This document shows, one piece after another, positions 15,332-24,743 of a DNA stretch of 59,057 nucleotides. Source of the DNA: a virus; the IMG/VR virus record IMGVR_UViG_3300033183_000090, positions 1 through 59,057 of that record. One strand, given 5' to 3'. A program made the translations under genes and the position numbers. Under the pieces are notes generated by a model, which worked only from the letters and a program-made list of their open reading frames with translations, was not told the DNA's origin and did not search any database. The first letter of the stretch is position 1; the number at the start of each line of letters is the position of its first letter.

Positions 15332-17049
15332 CAATAGATATATCGAATCTCGGACAGAAATGGCGTGGGCTTTACTCAGACAGCGCCGAGTACAAGAAAG
15401 GCGATGTCGTCCGCAAGGACGGCCACCCGCAGGTGTACAACGGAACCAACTGGTCTAAGATCGGCGTCAGCCAACTCAATGCCACGACTAAGGGCGAAAT
15501 TCTTTCGCCGGGGGCTACGCGCTCTATCAACGGCGTTAGCGGGCAAGAGCTAGTCGTTGGATCGGGCGGCGTCATTCAATTCGCGTACAAAGAAGGCCGC
15601 CACGGCAACACAGTCTACAAACTGGCACGCACTCAGCACCGCGCCGCAGAAGGCGAAGTATGGAACAAGGGCATTAGCAGTTCCTTGTACGGTCTTCCAC
15701 ATCAGAACTTCGGCTTCATTATGACTGACGGCTCCGTCCGCATGATTGGCCGATCAGACAACGGGACACTAGGCACTGGCAACACAAACGACATCAGCCG
15801 CGCCTTCCCGGTAACCGCCGCTTTCCCTCCGGGAACAGCGCCAATCGTTGACCTTGTCATGGGGCCACACGCCGCAACAACAGCCGCGATTGACGCAGAC
15901 GGTCAACTTTGGATGTGGGGCGAGAACAACTACGGCCAATGCGGTGTTGGCAACACAACAGACGTGCGCGTCCCAACGCTAATCAATGGTCGAGGTCAGC
16001 TACCAGCAAACGCCAAAGTCACTTCTGTTGAGTTCGGCACTGCTCCTTGGTGGGGCTACCACTGCACAATGCTCCAGTGTGACGATGGCCGAATCTACGC
16101 TATGGGTTCCAACAGATATGGCGCTCTTGGTTTTGAAAACGGTAGCTCATCAGACACATATTCGCCGACTTTAGTTCCGATTAGTGAGCGACTGAACATT
16201 GTTCGCTACTATCCAACGGCACAATATCACCAGTCTACAGTCTGGATCACGGACGAAGGCCACGTCTACATGTGCGGCGAGTACAACTCGATTGGCCGCA
16301 CAGCCACAGACAACGCATCTTACAGCTACCCACGCTTGTGGGCGCAGTCGATTATCGACCCAATCAAACACTTCTCTAACGAGGAAAGTGACTCGCACGC
16401 TCGTACTGGCGACCAATACTACCGCCACTACACATTTACCTCATGGGCTGGGAACACTTACCGCTGGGGCCACACTCAGATTTATTCTGGCACAGGGCCG
16501 TCGTATCCTTCGGCTGAAGCATGGGTTCCTTGGCTAGATGACCGCCATGGACAGCAAGCCGCAGAATACTATGGCACTCAAGGCGATTACCCAACCAACA
16601 TGCTTCGCACAAAAGACGGGCGCATATACGGCATTGGGTACGGCGGCCACGGTGCCGCAACATTCGGTAACGGCAATCAAAGCCAGTGGCTCGAACTAAC
16701 CGATCTCGGAAGTGACAACAAATATCTGTGGCACGGCGGCGCTCGTTACGGCAAAGCCGCGCTAGTCTGGAAGAACGATGGACGTATTATTTATTGGGGC
16801 ATGGCTCGTAATGGTGTTGCTGGTATGGGAGCAGACTTTAGTGGCACAAACACAGAGCCAGTAAAGTTGAACAGGAAAATCGTAGATTTCCAAATTGCCG
16901 GGTATGGGTACGACGACACCGGGTACAACAGGTTATATTTCCTTGACGAGCATGGCGTGGCCTATGGGTGCGGCCAGAACAACTACAACGTACTAGGCTT
17001 CGATGATGACAATGAAAGCATCTACACGCCGACGACCGTGATCTTTTAA
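15328..17049 (+). CDS. RCC1-repeat beta-propeller protein 1 (putative receptor-binding)
   Basis: The N-terminal 50 residues contain WRGLYSDSAEYKKGDVV, a pattern like carbohydrate-binding modules of the CBM5/12 type. From about residue 128 to the end there are seven full RCC1-type repeats plus a closing strand, each with DG-x-(V/L/I)-x-x-(W/M)G and often N-x-Y-G. This predicts a seven-bladed propeller. The protein ends in TPTTVIF, like its neighbour. Propellers are well suited to bind surface glycans or proteins. The gene lies between portal and scaffold in a block of fibre-type genes. A virion role is inferred. Confidence 0.82.
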   Translation: MTIDISNLGQKWRGLYSDSAEYKKGDVVRKDGHPQVYNGTNWSKIGVSQLNATTKGEILSPGATRSINGVSGQELVVGSGGVIQFAYKEGRHGNTVYKLARTQHRAAEGEVWNKGISSSLYGLPHQNFGFIMTDGSVRMIGRSDNGTLGTGNTNDISRAFPVTAAFPPGTAPIVDLVMGPHAATTAAIDADGQLWMWGENNYGQCGVGNTTDVRVPTLINGRGQLPANAKVTSVEFGTAPWWGYHCTMLQCDDGRIYAMGSNRYGALGFENGSSSDTYSPTLVPISERLNIVRYYPTAQYHQSTVWITDEGHVYMCGEYNSIGRTATDNASYSYPRLWAQSIIDPIKHFSNEESDSHARTGDQYYRHYTFTSWAGNTYRWGHTQIYSGTGPSYPSAEAWVPWLDDRHGQQAAEYYGTQGDYPTNMLRTKDGRIYGIGYGGHGAATFGNGNQSQWLELTDLGSDNKYLWHGGARYGKAALVWKNDGRIIYWGMARNGVAGMGADFSGTNTEPVKLNRKIVDFQIAGYGYDDTGYNRLYFLDEHGVAYGCGQNNYNVLGFDDDNESIYTPTTVIF

Positions 17050-17061
17050 TGGAGAGACAGA

Positions 17062-19125
17062 ATGGCAACAGTTAATCTAGGGAAGGTATCCTTTAGTTGG
17101 AAGGGGGCATACGACGCAACTGCCACTTACAACGAACAGGACATCGTGAATTATGAAGGCTCGTCGTATGTCTGTACGACTGACCAGACCACTGGTGTTA
17201 CGCCTGTCTCCAATGTGTTCTACAACGTAAACCCGCAGACTATCTCCTATGTAGTCACGGTGGCGCAGGACGCTGGCGGGATTGACCGTCTGTTTATTGA
17301 TGGGACTCAACAGCAAGTTCTCACGCTTCAGCGCGGCAACACTTACATCTTCGATGTATCTGACCCCTCAAACGTAGGCCACCTGCTTGATTTCAATGAC
17401 GGCGGCGTCCAGTACACTGGTACGGGTGTTACCCGGAACGGCACTGTTGGCACTGCAAACGCGAATGTAACCTTTGTTCCGCCATTAACACTGGTCACAT
17501 CTAGCTTTGAATATGTTTGCGCCAACCACGCAGACGAAGGTGCTTCGATCACGATCAACTCAACAGCTTCAAACACTGGTTACATCGCCGCATCTAATTG
17601 GGATTTGTTCGCGCAGGGCGTTGAGGGCATCACTACTGACCCTAACGACATCCTGTACTACGACGGTAATCAACTACAGAAACTGTCCGCTGGTAACGTC
17701 GGCGACGTGCTTTCTATTGGCAATAACGGCCTCCCAGAGTGGAGCGCACACAAGGCTCGCACAGGCGTGCGCGTCACAGCAATCAACGACCATCGCACCA
17801 TGATGTATCGCAGAGGGTGCGCTGTTATGGATGATGGCTCTGTGCGCTGGTGGGGCAGGGGCGAAAACTGGATGTTAGGCCAAGGGTCTTACACCGCTGA
17901 CCGCTCATACCCAATCCGCACGGCGTTCCCGCATGACGCAAAAGCCATCAAGTACATCTGTGGTCAGTACGACTACCAGTCCATCGCTATCGACGTTGAT
18001 GGTGGCCTCTACGTCTGGGGACAGAACGATTATGGTGATTGCGGCACTGGCAACACATCAGATGTCTGGACGCCATACTACGCATCCGGCAACAACGCGA
18101 ACTCTATATACGGCAAAGTAGTGACAGACTACGCGCCGATGTGTTCAAACCAAAACTACAACTCGACTTTGGTTCTGTGCGACGACGGTACGGTACACGC
18201 TTCTGGGTACAACGGATACGGCCAACTGGGCGTTGGCGATACGACTAACCGCTCAAACTTCGTCGAGCTACAGCTACTCACTGATGCAAACAATAAGGTA
18301 GTCCAGATTGAGCGCGGCAACGAGCGCTACACTCACTGCTTGGCATTGCGCGAAGATGGCAATGTGTGGTCTTGGGGCTACAACACCAGTGGTCAGTTGG
18401 GTCATGGGAACACTACACAGCTAAACATCCCACAGCGCATCCAGTATTTCGTGACCAATAACATCACGATCAAGAAAATTGGGTGCGGCAACGGTACTTC
18501 GTGGGCAATCGACACCAACGACAACTTGTATGTCTGGGGCTATAACGGCTACGGCAACTTGGGCCACAACGGCACAACCACTAACGCTGTTACATACTCA
18601 CCAGTCCTAGTCCTGACGGATGTGGCTAACTGCTACATGTGCCAAGCCGACTACGACTTCACGATTGCTCGCAAGACAGATGGCACTATCTGGGCAACTG
18701 GCGACAATAGCTATGGATGCCTCGGCGTTGCGGCTGACACAACAGACCGCTCTGGCTTCACACAATGTTGCAGAAACGGAAGCACCACCGACTACATGCA
18801 AAACATTGTGAAAGTCGTACATGGCGGCACAGGGTCGTACAACTACGCAATCGCGCTAGACGCTGACGGTGTTGCTTGGTCTGTAGGCTATAGCGGCAAC
18901 GGCCAGTTGGGGCGTGGCACAAGCGACGCAACAAACTACTTCTATTACCCAGTCCTGCTTAACAAAACTATCGTCGATATTTGTTGTGTAGGAACAGGCT
19001 CCGAAGGCGGCACCTGCTTCCTTTGCGATGATGGCTCAATGTACCAGTGTGGTTACGCAGGCGAATCTCAGTTGCCTGAAGACGACGACGAGTACATTCA
19101 GACACCAATGCCTGTGATCTTCTGA
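17062..19125 (+). CDS. RCC1-repeat beta-propeller protein 2 with cupredoxin-like domain
   Basis: The N-terminus (FSWKGAYDATATYNEQDIV) matches the carbohydrate-binding-like start of the preceding protein. Residues about 66-175 form an extra domain with LQRGNTYIFDV, GHLLDF and YVCANHADEG. This resembles the Cys-x-x-His copper site of cupredoxin-like domains seen in marine phage virion proteins, although the usual Met ligand is absent. Residues from about 254 to the end hold seven RCC1 repeats plus a closing strand and finish in TPMPVIF. It is a paralogue of the upstream gene, 12 bp away. It is likely a second receptor-binding or decoration protein. Confidence 0.82.
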   Translation: MATVNLGKVSFSWKGAYDATATYNEQDIVNYEGSSYVCTTDQTTGVTPVSNVFYNVNPQTISYVVTVAQDAGGIDRLFIDGTQQQVLTLQRGNTYIFDVSDPSNVGHLLDFNDGGVQYTGTGVTRNGTVGTANANVTFVPPLTLVTSSFEYVCANHADEGASITINSTASNTGYIAASNWDLFAQGVEGITTDPNDILYYDGNQLQKLSAGNVGDVLSIGNNGLPEWSAHKARTGVRVTAINDHRTMMYRRGCAVMDDGSVRWWGRGENWMLGQGSYTADRSYPIRTAFPHDAKAIKYICGQYDYQSIAIDVDGGLYVWGQNDYGDCGTGNTSDVWTPYYASGNNANSIYGKVVTDYAPMCSNQNYNSTLVLCDDGTVHASGYNGYGQLGVGDTTNRSNFVELQLLTDANNKVVQIERGNERYTHCLALREDGNVWSWGYNTSGQLGHGNTTQLNIPQRIQYFVTNNITIKKIGCGNGTSWAIDTNDNLYVWGYNGYGNLGHNGTTTNAVTYSPVLVLTDVANCYMCQADYDFTIARKTDGTIWATGDNSYGCLGVAADTTDRSGFTQCCRNGSTTDYMQNIVKVVHGGTGSYNYAIALDADGVAWSVGYSGNGQLGRGTSDATNYFYYPVLLNKTIVDICCVGTGSEGGTCFLCDDGSMYQCGYAGESQLPEDDDEYIQTPMPVIF

Positions 19126-19136
19126 GGAACGGGAAA

Positions 19137-19394
19137 GTGACGGATACAGTGACCCTCTCACAAGCCGAACTAGAAGTCCTTCTCCAGCAAGCCGCGAAGC
19201 GGGGGGCGGAGGAGGCTCTAAACAAGCTCGGCCTGCATGATGACAACGCGGGCCACGACATCCGGGAACTCCGCCAGCTTATCGACAGTTGGCGGGAGGT
19301 AAAACTAACTGCGACTAAGACCCTAGTTAAGTGGCTTATGCTCGGTATCATCGGCATAATTTCGCTTGGCGCTTACCTTAACATTAAGCCGTAA
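19137..19394 (+). CDS. Small membrane protein, 85 aa, GTG start
   Basis: The GTG start is preceded by GGAACGGGAAA. The N-terminal helix (TLSQAELEVLLQQAAKRGAEEAL) is followed by a coil and one C-terminal transmembrane helix (KWLMLGIIGIISLGAYL). The pattern resembles small membrane proteins kept near head genes of alphaproteobacterial phages (DUF6127-like, from memory). The role is unknown; anchoring or lysis support is possible. Confidence 0.65.
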   Translation: MTDTVTLSQAELEVLLQQAAKRGAEEALNKLGLHDDNAGHDIRELRQLIDSWREVKLTATKTLVKWLMLGIIGIISLGAYLNIKP

Positions 19395-19396
19395 CC

Positions 19397-19690
19397 ATGA
19401 CGAACAAGCAAAAGTATGAACAACTTGAAAAACTACTGAAGACGCAAGGGTGGACAGTCCTCCAAGAGGAAATGCGCAAGTCTATCCTGCAAGCGGCTTT
19501 TCAACTGTCTGAGAAATCAGAGATGTCAGTTGATGAAATACACTTTCGACGCGGTGCCATGTGGGCCGCGAAGAAGTTTCTCGATCTGCCCGAAGCTGTT
19601 AAGGCGCTCCTTAACAATGAAATACTGATGGAAGCAGTGCAGAAAGGCGAGATCAAAACCGATGAGCGCTACGGCCCTCAAAACATGTAA
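19397..19690 (+). CDS. Hypothetical phage protein, 97 aa
   Basis: The protein is almost entirely helical and charged (YEQLEKLLKTQGWTVLQEEM, then MWAAKKFLDLPEAVKALL). Proteins of this size and composition often sit just before the scaffold gene in podovirus-like genomes, but their function is not known. It starts 3 bp after the previous stop. No membrane segment is seen. Confidence 0.65.
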   Translation: MTNKQKYEQLEKLLKTQGWTVLQEEMRKSILQAAFQLSEKSEMSVDEIHFRRGAMWAAKKFLDLPEAVKALLNNEILMEAVQKGEIKTDERYGPQNM

Positions 19691-19721
19691 CGTCCGCTAC
19701 GGCTGACAAAGGAGTAAGAAA

Positions 19722-20822
19722 ATGGCTACAGTAAATCCACAAATGGATCAGGCAATGATCCAAGATATGGCGGCTAAACAGTTGGGCGCTCCGGCCCCCG
19801 AAGGTGCAATGCCCCCTCAAGGACAGCCAGCGGCACCTCAAGCCGCACCACAGCAACCACAGCAAGACCCTCGCAAAATGGACAGCCCGCCGACTAATCA
19901 GGAGAAAGCGGCAGAGGCACTAGGCCCACAGACTGAAGGTGATCGCGCTCGTGAGGAAGCCTTTATCGAGGTCGATTTTGGCGACGGCAGAAAAGAAGTA
20001 ATGTCAGCCTCTCAGATTGCTGGCATGACAAGCAGGTACAAAGACCTAAACCACAAGAACGCTACCCGTTACAAACCGATGGAACCAGCCATTGGCTTGA
20101 TCGAGCAGATGATGAACAACGCCCGTGCGGCTGGGCATGAACCCAGTGGCAACGACGTTGCTCAATTCCTCGAAGCGGCTATCCGCGCTTACACGTCTAA
20201 CCCGACTATGGGTGACCAGCGCGACCCAACGCCAGATCGTCCGGGTAAGAACAACAGAGATTTCGACAGCCAAATCGAAGCAGAAATCGCTCAATGGGAA
20301 TCTGACAACGCAGTCAACCTCCCGCCAATGTACCGTCAGGGCATGAGCCTCATCCGCCAACTCCAAGCCGAGAACAACGAGATGAAGCAGATGATGTCTG
20401 GCTTCCTGCAACAAGCTCAAGGTGTGAACCAAGAAGCAATGCAGGCAGTTCAAGGTGCCAACCAGAACGCAGACAACGCCTATCGTCAGCGTGCGGCTAA
20501 CAACCTGAACGAAGCCCAGCGCAAGCTAAACCTGCCAGATGACGCAGAAGATGACTTCTTCGATTTCGCTTTTGGTCGTGGTTACACGGTCGAAGACTTT
20601 ATTGATCCAGACTTGACCATGAAGGTCATGTCGGATTTTGCCAACAACCGCGCTACTCCAGAAATGGAGCGGTTACGCGCACTCAACCAACGCCGCCAAG
20701 CGTTCACTGGTATCTCTGGGGCCACGCCTTCTATGGGCGGTCAGTCTCCAGCCGGAGACCCGAACTCAGACTTTATGAACAACGTCGCGGCACAGGCAAT
20801 GCGCAAGCGCGGATTGGCGTAA
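19722..20822 (+). CDS. Capsid scaffolding protein
   Basis: This 366-residue protein is acidic, Gln/Pro/Ala-rich at the N-terminus, and largely helical with coiled-coil character in the middle (MSLIRQLQAENNEMKQMMSG and poly-Gln stretches). It lies directly before the major capsid gene, the usual position of scaffolding proteins, which shape the prohead and then leave. The C-terminus ends in the basic AMRKRGLA, typical of the capsid-binding end. The start has AAGGAGTAAGAAA upstream. Confidence 0.82.
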   Translation: MATVNPQMDQAMIQDMAAKQLGAPAPEGAMPPQGQPAAPQAAPQQPQQDPRKMDSPPTNQEKAAEALGPQTEGDRAREEAFIEVDFGDGRKEVMSASQIAGMTSRYKDLNHKNATRYKPMEPAIGLIEQMMNNARAAGHEPSGNDVAQFLEAAIRAYTSNPTMGDQRDPTPDRPGKNNRDFDSQIEAEIAQWESDNAVNLPPMYRQGMSLIRQLQAENNEMKQMMSGFLQQAQGVNQEAMQAVQGANQNADNAYRQRAANNLNEAQRKLNLPDDAEDDFFDFAFGRGYTVEDFIDPDLTMKVMSDFANNRATPEMERLRALNQRRQAFTGISGATPSMGGQSPAGDPNSDFMNNVAAQAMRKRGLA

Positions 20823-21021
20823 AATAAATTTCAGGAACAGGGACGACAAATCACCTGTTCCTGACTTTTAATACAGGTAAGGAAGCACGAGTCGCTACGG
20901 CCACCCGCCTTTCTGTAAAAGGGAAATGCAAGTCTTCACTGTGGCTGGAGTCCAGAAGATGAGCAGTATGCCCAGCAAAACGCAACATGTTTAACCAATG
21001 CACGTCTGAAGGAGATTCGTT
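20823..21021 (+). promoter_or_regulatory. Untranslated region upstream of the capsid gene
   Basis: Apart from the hairpin at its left end, the 199 bp have no gene. The region may hold a capsid promoter, but no clear -10/-35 pair was found. GAAGGAGATTCGTT provides a strong ribosome-binding site for the capsid start. Confidence 0.45.
20831..20876 (+). terminator. Terminator or attenuator before the capsid gene
   Basis: CAGGAACAG pairs with CTGTTCCTG and is followed by ACTTTT. The loop contains GGGACGAC. It would partly reduce readthrough from scaffold to capsid, or mark an mRNA processing point. Confidence 0.6.
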
Positions 21022-22200
21022 ATGACTGCAATCACTGGTTTGCGTGGGACTGGTCAGTTTAGTGTTGACTTCCGCCCCACCAATTATCGAGAGTTGTTTA
21101 CTCTCTTGGAGCCTAACGGTACTGCACCTTTGCAAGCTCTGCTCGCAATGGCTGGTTCCGAGGCAACTGACGACCCTAAGTACAACCACTTCCGTGATGA
21201 ACTGCCTGATCGTAAGTTGACCGTCAACGGCGCAATCGCATCTACCTCTACTGGGGCAGTTGTGGTGAACTCGTCTGACGACCTTAACTTCGTCGTATCG
21301 GGTGCTGTCATTGTGAACGTAGACACTGGCGAAGTTATGCACGCCACTGCCAACGCAAACACTGGCACGAACACCATCACTGTAGACCGTAACATCGGCG
21401 GTACTTCACATCAGATCGCGGATGGCGCGAACCTGATTATCGCTGGCTTTGCGGACTCTGAAGGTGGTTCTAGCCCGACAGCTATCAGCTTCGATCCGAC
21501 CACTGACTACAACTACACGCAAATCTTTAAGACTGCGGTACAGGTCAGCGGCACCTTGCAGAACACTTATCTGCGCACTGGTGACAAGGAGCAGGAGCAA
21601 CTGACTAAGGCACTGAAACTTCACATGGGCGACATCGAACGCGCCATGTTCTTCGGTGTACGTCACGAAGCTAACGGCTCGTCTGCTTCGCCGACTCGTT
21701 ACACTGGCGGTCTGAAGAACCAGATCACTAACGTAACTGACGGTGCATCTTACGGCGCTACTGCTAACACCATCACTGAGAAAGAGTTTGACCGCCTGTT
21801 GATCGAAGACATCTTCGCTTACGGCGCAAACGAGAAAGTCGCTTTCTGTGGCGCTCGTGTCATCTCCAACTTGATGGAAATCGGCAAGAACCGCTGGCAA
21901 CCAACTCAGATCGACAACGCATACGGCGTATCGCTTTCGCGCTACACCACTTACGCTGGCGACCTGTTGGTTTACATGCACCCAATGTTCCGTCAGGTTC
22001 CGGGCATGGATCAGGAAATGATCGTTCTCGATATGGCAGAACTGAAGTACCGCTACATGCAGGGTCGTGACACCCAGCTTATCCGCGATATTCAGGCTCC
22101 TGACTTCGACGGCGTCAAGCACATGTACCAAACGGAGTGTGGTCTGGAAATGACCCAAGCCAAGGTACACCACCGCATCAAAGGCTGGGCGGCAGTCTAA
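21022..22200 (+). CDS. Major capsid protein, SU10/DUF5309-like
   Basis: This 392-residue protein lies directly after the scaffold. It has the segment YNYTQIFKTAVQVSGTLQNT followed by ALKLHMGDIERAMFFGVR, the pattern of the SU10-type major capsid family with an HK97 fold. The N-terminal arm holds LPDRKLTV, and an insertion of beta-rich Gly/Thr sequence occurs around residues 75-150. It is flanked by hairpins on both sides, consistent with high, separately regulated expression. The start has a strong GAAGGAG site. Confidence 0.9.
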   Translation: MTAITGLRGTGQFSVDFRPTNYRELFTLLEPNGTAPLQALLAMAGSEATDDPKYNHFRDELPDRKLTVNGAIASTSTGAVVVNSSDDLNFVVSGAVIVNVDTGEVMHATANANTGTNTITVDRNIGGTSHQIADGANLIIAGFADSEGGSSPTAISFDPTTDYNYTQIFKTAVQVSGTLQNTYLRTGDKEQEQLTKALKLHMGDIERAMFFGVRHEANGSSASPTRYTGGLKNQITNVTDGASYGATANTITEKEFDRLLIEDIFAYGANEKVAFCGARVISNLMEIGKNRWQPTQIDNAYGVSLSRYTTYAGDLLVYMHPMFRQVPGMDQEMIVLDMAELKYRYMQGRDTQLIRDIQAPDFDGVKHMYQTECGLEMTQAKVHHRIKGWAAV

Positions 22201-22241
22201 TCCCGATAGGGACGACTTCCAGAGCCTTGTGGCGATAAACT

Positions 22242-22268
22242 GGGGCAGGAGCAATCCTGCCCCTTTTT
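22242..22268 (+). terminator. Rho-independent terminator after the capsid gene
   Basis: GGGGCAGGA and TCCTGCCCC form a 9-bp stem with loop GCAA, followed by TTTTT. It lies between the capsid and the next gene, so it would make capsid transcripts more abundant than those downstream. Confidence 0.88.
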
Positions 22269-22285
22269 GTATGTAGGAGATAAGG

Positions 22286-22606
22286 ATGACCGAATCCGAA
22301 GTCGAAACCGTTACTGAAACTAAAGTTGACCGTAACAAGGAAAATACCAAGGCGGCTACGGCGGCCAAGAAGACTGCGGCTATGAAGACTGCGGCGACCG
22401 TCCCACCTAAGTCTGAGGTGGTTCTGTTTGTTTCTGCGGGCCAAGAAATCCGCCAATTTGACATCACCGTCGCAGGCCAGCGCATCGACGCTTTCTGGGA
22501 CGAGAAGCACGAACACCTATGCTGGCGCGTACCGACCGCACTGGCTGATCGGTTCGCAATGCACGAGTTTGTCGTGCGCGGACGCATCCTACGCGCAGAG
22601 GGCTAA
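22286..22606 (+). CDS. Hypothetical head-region protein, 106 aa
   Basis: A Lys/Ala/Thr-rich N-terminal third (KENTKAATAAKKTAAMKTAA) resembles a basic tail, and a compact beta-rich C-terminal domain (EVVLFVSAGQEIRQFDITVA) follows. It lies just after the capsid gene and before the adaptor. A capsid decoration or head-completion role is suggested by position only. GGAGATAAGG precedes the ATG. Confidence 0.6.
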   Translation: MTESEVETVTETKVDRNKENTKAATAAKKTAAMKTAATVPPKSEVVLFVSAGQEIRQFDITVAGQRIDAFWDEKHEHLCWRVPTALADRFAMHEFVVRGRILRAEG

Positions 22607-22609
22607 CCT

Positions 22610-23248
22610 ATGGCAACGGCACCAAGAACTTACCCACTCGCCTCGATTAGAGGCGACAAACCAAAGAATGACGACCCCCGTCACACTGGTAGCGACGGTA
22701 CGTCTCAGGTTGGTGCCATTGACCTCAAAGGCCCGACTAACGCAAACACTTCGCAGACTGCTGACAAAGCATGGCGCGAGAATGAGCAGGCTCGTGAGAA
22801 GCGTAACCGTTACTCGTCTAACAACCCGTATCTCAAGGAGCCTTACTCACCTCTCGAACCACTGGTAATGCAGGCGCTTCGTCGCTATGGCGACATGCAC
22901 CCCGGCACAGTGGACGGCGAAGTGATGATGATGTTTATCGAATTTGCGAACCTCATCATTGAAGACTTGCGTGCGCATCCATACTGGGACAACCCAGAAA
23001 TCGACTACTACACACACCCCACAGAGTGGCGGGCGATCCCAGATAACATCATTGTTTCTGGCCTCCTCTATCACTACGCGGTGCAACAGCAGTCGAACAA
23101 GATCGAAGCCTACGGCCCGATGTACTTCAAAATGATGAACCGTGTTCTGTACAACCGCAAATACGGCTCTGGCAAAATCGAGATGTCGCCTTGGGATAAG
23201 TCTCAGGCTCCGACTGGCTCGATGACATACGATCAGCGCAGGAGTTAG
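22610..23248 (+). CDS. Putative tail adaptor / head-completion protein
   Basis: This 212-residue protein has a disordered polar N-terminus. From about residue 75 a helical domain follows (EPLVMQALRRYGDMHPG, MMFIEFANLIIEDLR, IIVSGLLYHYAVQQQSN). The helical core fits podovirus adaptor (gp11-like) proteins that ring the portal and join it to the nozzle. Its position between capsid and nozzle gene supports this. No catalytic motif is seen. Confidence 0.65.
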   Translation: MATAPRTYPLASIRGDKPKNDDPRHTGSDGTSQVGAIDLKGPTNANTSQTADKAWRENEQAREKRNRYSSNNPYLKEPYSPLEPLVMQALRRYGDMHPGTVDGEVMMMFIEFANLIIEDLRAHPYWDNPEIDYYTHPTEWRAIPDNIIVSGLLYHYAVQQQSNKIEAYGPMYFKMMNRVLYNRKYGSGKIEMSPWDKSQAPTGSMTYDQRRS

Positions 23249-23251
23249 TGA

Positions 23252-24742
23252 ATGTCGACGACGTATGCTCCGTCAGGCGTAAACATCAAAGTCTACCCCT
23301 ACGAAGACTTTCAGGGGATTGATGCTTCGCGTGACAAAGGCGCACTCGACACAGGTCAGAAACAGCACCTAGTCGAAATCAAAGACGGCTTCGCAGACTG
23401 GCGTGGCGCATTGGTGCGCGATCCCGGAGCCTTGCCGCGCACAGAGGGCAACAAGTACATCAAGCGCGTCAGCTTCTTTGGCCGCGACTTAGCAGTATGG
23501 GCGCAAGTAGACGGCGGCGGTACAACGCTAAAGTCTGAGCGCGACCATGTACAGTATGAGGTTTACCCGAGAAACGCTGTCGTCACGTCAACTGTTTACA
23601 ACAGCAAAGTGATATTTGGTTCACGCGACTATCCAATGTACCAGTATGATGGCTTCTCATGGAAGGTTATCGACGCCAACTCTGATCCTCGCCCTGCTTA
23701 CATTGTGTCCATCCAGCGCAGACTAGCGATTGCCGGGATGCCCGGTAAGCGCACGATCATCGACTTTAGCCGCGTAGACGAAGAAAATGTTTTCACAGAT
23801 GATGAAGATGATACGAATGTGGCTGTCACCAAGGCCGCAGACATCGACGTTGCGAACATTATCGGCACGGCGGACGAGATCAAAGGACTTGGAGTATTTG
23901 AGAACAGCCGCCTTGCGGTTTTCACAAACGACCAGACTCTGGTCTACCAACTACACCCAGACTATTCACTTTGGCAGATCGACGACAAGGCCAACATCAA
24001 GATCGGAACCATCTCGCACAACACAATAGTGCAGGCTGGAACCGACCTGATGTTCTGTTCTCGGGACGGCGTACACTCCCTGCGCCGTTCCGAGACGAAC
24101 GGTATCACCATCTATACGGTGCCAATGTCCAACAAGATCGACTTGATCTACCGCGACCTTCTGCGCCAAGTCGACGACCTAGAAAAAATCAGCGCCTTCT
24201 ACGACCAAGACGAAGGCCAGTATCACATATTCTTCCCCGTCTCCACGCAGATCACAAAGAGACTTACTCTGTCCCTCAACCCTGTTCAGGGCGGCGAGTC
24301 AAAGTGGTCAAGTGGAGAGTTCCTCAATGCAACCTGTGGCGTCCAGCTAGGCGGTAAAACCCTGCTCGGCACTCCGGGTGGTATCTGGGAGCGCTTCCAA
24401 ATTGAAGACGAGGTTGAATTTAGCCCCGAGATGGTAGTTACCACGCCAATCCTTTGGCAGGGTGCCATCAACGACATCAAAGAAAGCTACAGCTTTATCT
24501 TGCAGGCAACTGGCAAAGGGGAACTGCAAGTCGAAGCATTTGACGAGAGGGGCCGATACTTATCAGCGATGCAGTTCCTGATCGAAGATGGCGGTGCGGA
24601 CGACAAGTTCCCCGATGTTCCGCTATCAAGGCAGTATGAGCGAAAGTTTGAACACCGCTACCGTGGTGTACAGTTTCGACTTACGACCCGAGGAAAGGGA
24701 TTGCTCAAGATTATCGGCTTCGCTGTGACTGTGAGGAGTTAA
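23252..24742 (+). CDS. Putative tail nozzle / tubular protein
   Basis: This 496-residue beta-rich protein begins with a segment around FQGIDASRDKGAL and has repeated strand-turn units (VSFFGRDLAVWAQ, VYNSKVIFGSRDYPMYQYDG) consistent with the propeller body of podovirus nozzle proteins (P22 gp10 or T7 gp12 type). The nozzle extends the DNA channel and carries the fibres. The gene follows the adaptor and precedes a fibre. The start has CAGGAG upstream. Confidence 0.75.
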   Translation: MSTTYAPSGVNIKVYPYEDFQGIDASRDKGALDTGQKQHLVEIKDGFADWRGALVRDPGALPRTEGNKYIKRVSFFGRDLAVWAQVDGGGTTLKSERDHVQYEVYPRNAVVTSTVYNSKVIFGSRDYPMYQYDGFSWKVIDANSDPRPAYIVSIQRRLAIAGMPGKRTIIDFSRVDEENVFTDDEDDTNVAVTKAADIDVANIIGTADEIKGLGVFENSRLAVFTNDQTLVYQLHPDYSLWQIDDKANIKIGTISHNTIVQAGTDLMFCSRDGVHSLRRSETNGITIYTVPMSNKIDLIYRDLLRQVDDLEKISAFYDQDEGQYHIFFPVSTQITKRLTLSLNPVQGGESKWSSGEFLNATCGVQLGGKTLLGTPGGIWERFQIEDEVEFSPEMVVTTPILWQGAINDIKESYSFILQATGKGELQVEAFDERGRYLSAMQFLIEDGGADDKFPDVPLSRQYERKFEHRYRGVQFRLTTRGKGLLKIIGFAVTVRS

Positions 24743-24743
24743 A

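Noticed and set aside
21406-22587. Long minus-strand open frame (393 codons) opposite the capsid gene
   Set aside because: It mirrors the codon bias of the capsid gene, lacks a ribosome-binding site and a recognisable domain, and lies within a rightward operon.
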